Source: Nitrospinaceae bacterium
Lineage (GTDB): Bacteria; Nitrospinota; Nitrospinia; Nitrospinales; Nitrospinaceae
Length of the DNA: 64,000 nucleotides
Direction of reading: 5' to 3'
Assembly: GCA_028278405.1 (NCBI GenBank)
Contig: JANQEK010000043.1
Coordinates: 1-64,000 of the forward strand
The position numbers and the translations under genes were made by a program. The notes below the pieces were generated by a model. It was given only the letters and a program-made list of their open reading frames with translations, was not told where the DNA came from and ran no database searches. Positions 62,373 through 64,000 of the stretch are shown here, piece after piece. Position 1 is the first letter of the stretch, and each line of letters begins with the position of its first letter.

Positions 62373-64000
62373 ATGGGTTCCTTTTTGATTCGTCTGTACA
62401 ACCAATGGGTCCTGGAGAAGCCACGTCTCTGGTTGGGAGTGATCGCACTTGTCCTGCTGGGGTTCGGGTTCACCATCACCAATTTCAAGCTGGACGCTTC
62501 GTCCGATTCGCTGGTTCTGGAAAATGATGAAGACCTGCGCTACAACCGCAAGGTCAACAAAAAGTACGGTACAGATGACTTCTTGGTTATTACCTGGATG
62601 CCTAAAGAGGATCTCCTGTCCGATACCTCCCTCTCCGGACTGCAAAGCTTGAAAGACGATCTCCTGAAACTGGATCGCATCGAAAAAGTGGTCAGTATTC
62701 TTAACGTGCCGCTGTTCAACAGCCCCCGCATCACGCTTTCTCAACTGAGTGATAACGTCCGCACCCTCGAAACGAAAGGCCTCAATAAAGAGCAGGCCGC
62801 CCGGGAATTTTCGGATAGTCCACTGTACAGCAAACTTCTCGCCAGCCCCGACGGCAGGACCACCGCGCTCCTCGCAATGTACAAACGCGACGACAAATAT
62901 TTTGACCTGCTCGAAACGCGCAACGACCTGCGGGAAAAAAAATGGGACGGTCAACTGACGAAGAAGGAAGCTGCTACCTTGAAAAGAGTTTCCTTTGAGT
63001 TCAGGCAATACCTGGCAGAAGTGCTGGACCGGCAGGCGCAGGAGGTTCAACAGGTGCGCGACATTCTCGATAGATACCGCGACCGCGCCGACATCTTCCT
63101 CGGGGGTGTACCGATGATCGCCACCGATATGATCGATTACATCGAAAGCGATCTTTCGGTTTTCGGCATCGCGGTCACGGCATTGATGGTCCTCGTCATG
63201 TGGTTGTTCTTCCGCAGCAAGCGATGGGTTCTGCTTCCCATGCTGACCTGCGGCATCGCCGTATGGACGATGATCGGGGCTCTTGGTTGGTTGGACTGGC
63301 GGGTGACGGTTATTTCATCCAACTTCGTTTCCATACTGATCATCATCACCCTGTCGTTGACCATTCACCTGATTGTCCGTTACGGCGAGTTGTACGCGGC
63401 GAATCCCGATGCCAAACAAACCCAACTGGTAAGCGACACGATTCGTCTGATGTTTCAGCCTTGTTTCTTCACGACAATCACTACGGTGGTGGCGTTTTGT
63501 TCTCTGGTGGTCAGTGACATACGCCCGGTGATCGATTTCGGGTGGATCATGACCCTCGGCATTTCTCTGGCGTTTGTCATCGCGTTTATCTTTTTTCCGT
63601 CGTTTTTGAAAATGATGTCGCCGAAGCCTTCTGTATCCGCTCACGACATCACCAAACGGTTGACCACAGGCATCGCTCATATAGCACTTCAGCACAAAAA
63701 TGCAATTCTCGCCCTGTTCGCCGTGCTGACGCTCGCCGCCGGTATGGGCTTGACCCGGGTGGGTGTTGACAACCGCTTTATTGATTACTTCAAGGACACC
63801 ACTGAAATCTACCGCGGTATGAGCGTCATCGACACCCAGCTGGGCGGCACCACGCCATTGGAGATTCTTATCGACGCCGATAAGGATTTTTACGATTACC
63901 TGAAAATGCTGGAAAAAGAAAAAGATGAGTTCGAGATCGATGATCCTTTCGCCGAGCCTGACGATTTGCAGAATGAAAATTACTGGTTCCACCCCAATAA
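62373..64000 (+). CDS. RND/MMPL-type membrane transporter, N-terminal part (runs off the window)
   Basis: Open from ATG 62373 to the end of the window (542 residues seen). It starts with a membrane helix after a short cytoplasmic lead (RLWLGVIALVLLGFGFTIT) and a periplasmic region with SDSLVLENDEDLRYNRKVNKKY. A helix bundle follows around 245-410 (FGIAVTALMVLVMWLFF, WTMIGALGWL, VSILIIITLSLTIHLIVRYGE), then a further helix and a second periplasmic domain. GGVPMIATDMIDYIESD precedes the bundle as in MMPL/RND exporters. Likely moves lipids or hydrophobic compounds; substrate unclear. The ribosome site is weak. Confidence 0.85.
   Translation, partial: MGSFLIRLYNQWVLEKPRLWLGVIALVLLGFGFTITNFKLDASSDSLVLENDEDLRYNRKVNKKYGTDDFLVITWMPKEDLLSDTSLSGLQSLKDDLLKLDRIEKVVSILNVPLFNSPRITLSQLSDNVRTLETKGLNKEQAAREFSDSPLYSKLLASPDGRTTALLAMYKRDDKYFDLLETRNDLREKKWDGQLTKKEAATLKRVSFEFRQYLAEVLDRQAQEVQQVRDILDRYRDRADIFLGGVPMIATDMIDYIESDLSVFGIAVTALMVLVMWLFFRSKRWVLLPMLTCGIAVWTMIGALGWLDWRVTVISSNFVSILIIITLSLTIHLIVRYGELYAANPDAKQTQLVSDTIRLMFQPCFFTTITTVVAFCSLVVSDIRPVIDFGWIMTLGISLAFVIAFIFFPSFLKMMSPKPSVSAHDITKRLTTGIAHIALQHKNAILALFAVLTLAAGMGLTRVGVDNRFIDYFKDTTEIYRGMSVIDTQLGGTTPLEILIDADKDFYDYLKMLEKEKDEFEIDDPFAEPDDLQNENYWFHPN

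Noticed and set aside
62298-63050. A 250-codon frame antisense to the RND transporter gene, and a similar one at 63315-63992
   Set aside because: The plus strand encodes a clear transporter with membrane helices; the antisense translations are His/Gln-rich shadows.
1-64000. Mobile elements or CRISPR arrays in the glycan island
   Set aside because: No transposase or integrase translation and no regularly spaced repeats were seen, despite the accessory nature of the region.

Overview
The window reads as a chromosomal segment from a free-living Gram-negative bacterium of intermediate GC. It has MurJ, lipid-linked glycan genes, an arsenate reductase, PII control by GlnD, an LDH-like malate dehydrogenase and a monomeric NADP isocitrate dehydrogenase. 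The mix reminds me of Nitrospinota or former Deltaproteobacteria, but that is inference from gene content only and is held weakly. I saw no transposase, integrase, phage gene or CRISPR array.

Layout. Positions 1-16 kb are mostly housekeeping. On the minus strand pheA, tyrA and cmk form a tightly coupled aromatic amino acid/CMP kinase operon. They are followed by a thiamine-binding DUF77 protein, a hypothetical protein made of two tandem repeats, icd, glnD, mdh, a phosphoesterase and arsC. An SOS-type unit lexA-dinB-class V aminotransferase runs on the plus strand.

Positions 15.4-59.2 kb are a large surface-glycan island. Part A (17.2-23.5 kb, plus) is a compact operon: WbqC-like protein, GtrB/ArnC-like glycosyltransferase, methyltransferase, NeuD-like acyltransferase, PhyH dioxygenase, beta-propeller glycosidase-like protein, ArnE-like small flippase and an RffA/WecE sugar aminotransferase. 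It probably makes and moves a lipid-linked amino sugar. Part B (44.9-23.5 kb, minus) carries the nonulosonic acid genes (PglE/LegC-, PglD/LegH-, LegG/NeuC-, LegI/NeuB- and LegF/NeuA-like), a PtmA-like SDR, a MAF-type flagellin glycosyltransferase, a B12-radical SAM protein, two O-antigen ligase/polymerase-type proteins and an amidotransferase trio (PseA-like, HisF2, HisH2). Part C (54.3-46.4 kb, minus) is one tight operon: MurJ flippase, HpcH/HpaI-like lyase, PglC-like phosphoglycosyl transferase, AsnB, an uncharacterised protein, a methyltransferase and a sulfotransferase. Part D (54.7-59.9 kb) adds a PglF-type 4,6-dehydratase, an AlgX/AlgI-like O-acetylation pair and APS kinase.

Together, parts B, C and D contain every step from UDP-GlcNAc through UDP-diacetylbacillosamine to a CMP-legionaminic-acid-like sugar. 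They also contain genes for amidination, O-acetylation, methylation and sulfation. The MAF protein suggests flagellin as one acceptor; the PglC, MurJ and ligase genes suggest a lipid-linked polysaccharide as another.

The last 4 kb hold a small protein-kinase-like gene, a small secreted or lipoprotein-like protein, a small membrane protein, tRNA-Thr(TGT) and the 5' part of an RND/MMPL-type transporter that runs off the end.

The most unusual items are: a gene that appears to start at AUU (45185) and is paralogous to another gene in the island; two copies of an uncharacterised family with DTEGP and WHFHP motifs; an O-antigen ligase-like protein with a C-terminal discoidin-like domain; a GlnD whose HD active site looks degraded; and a lexA promoter overlapped by an inverted repeat.
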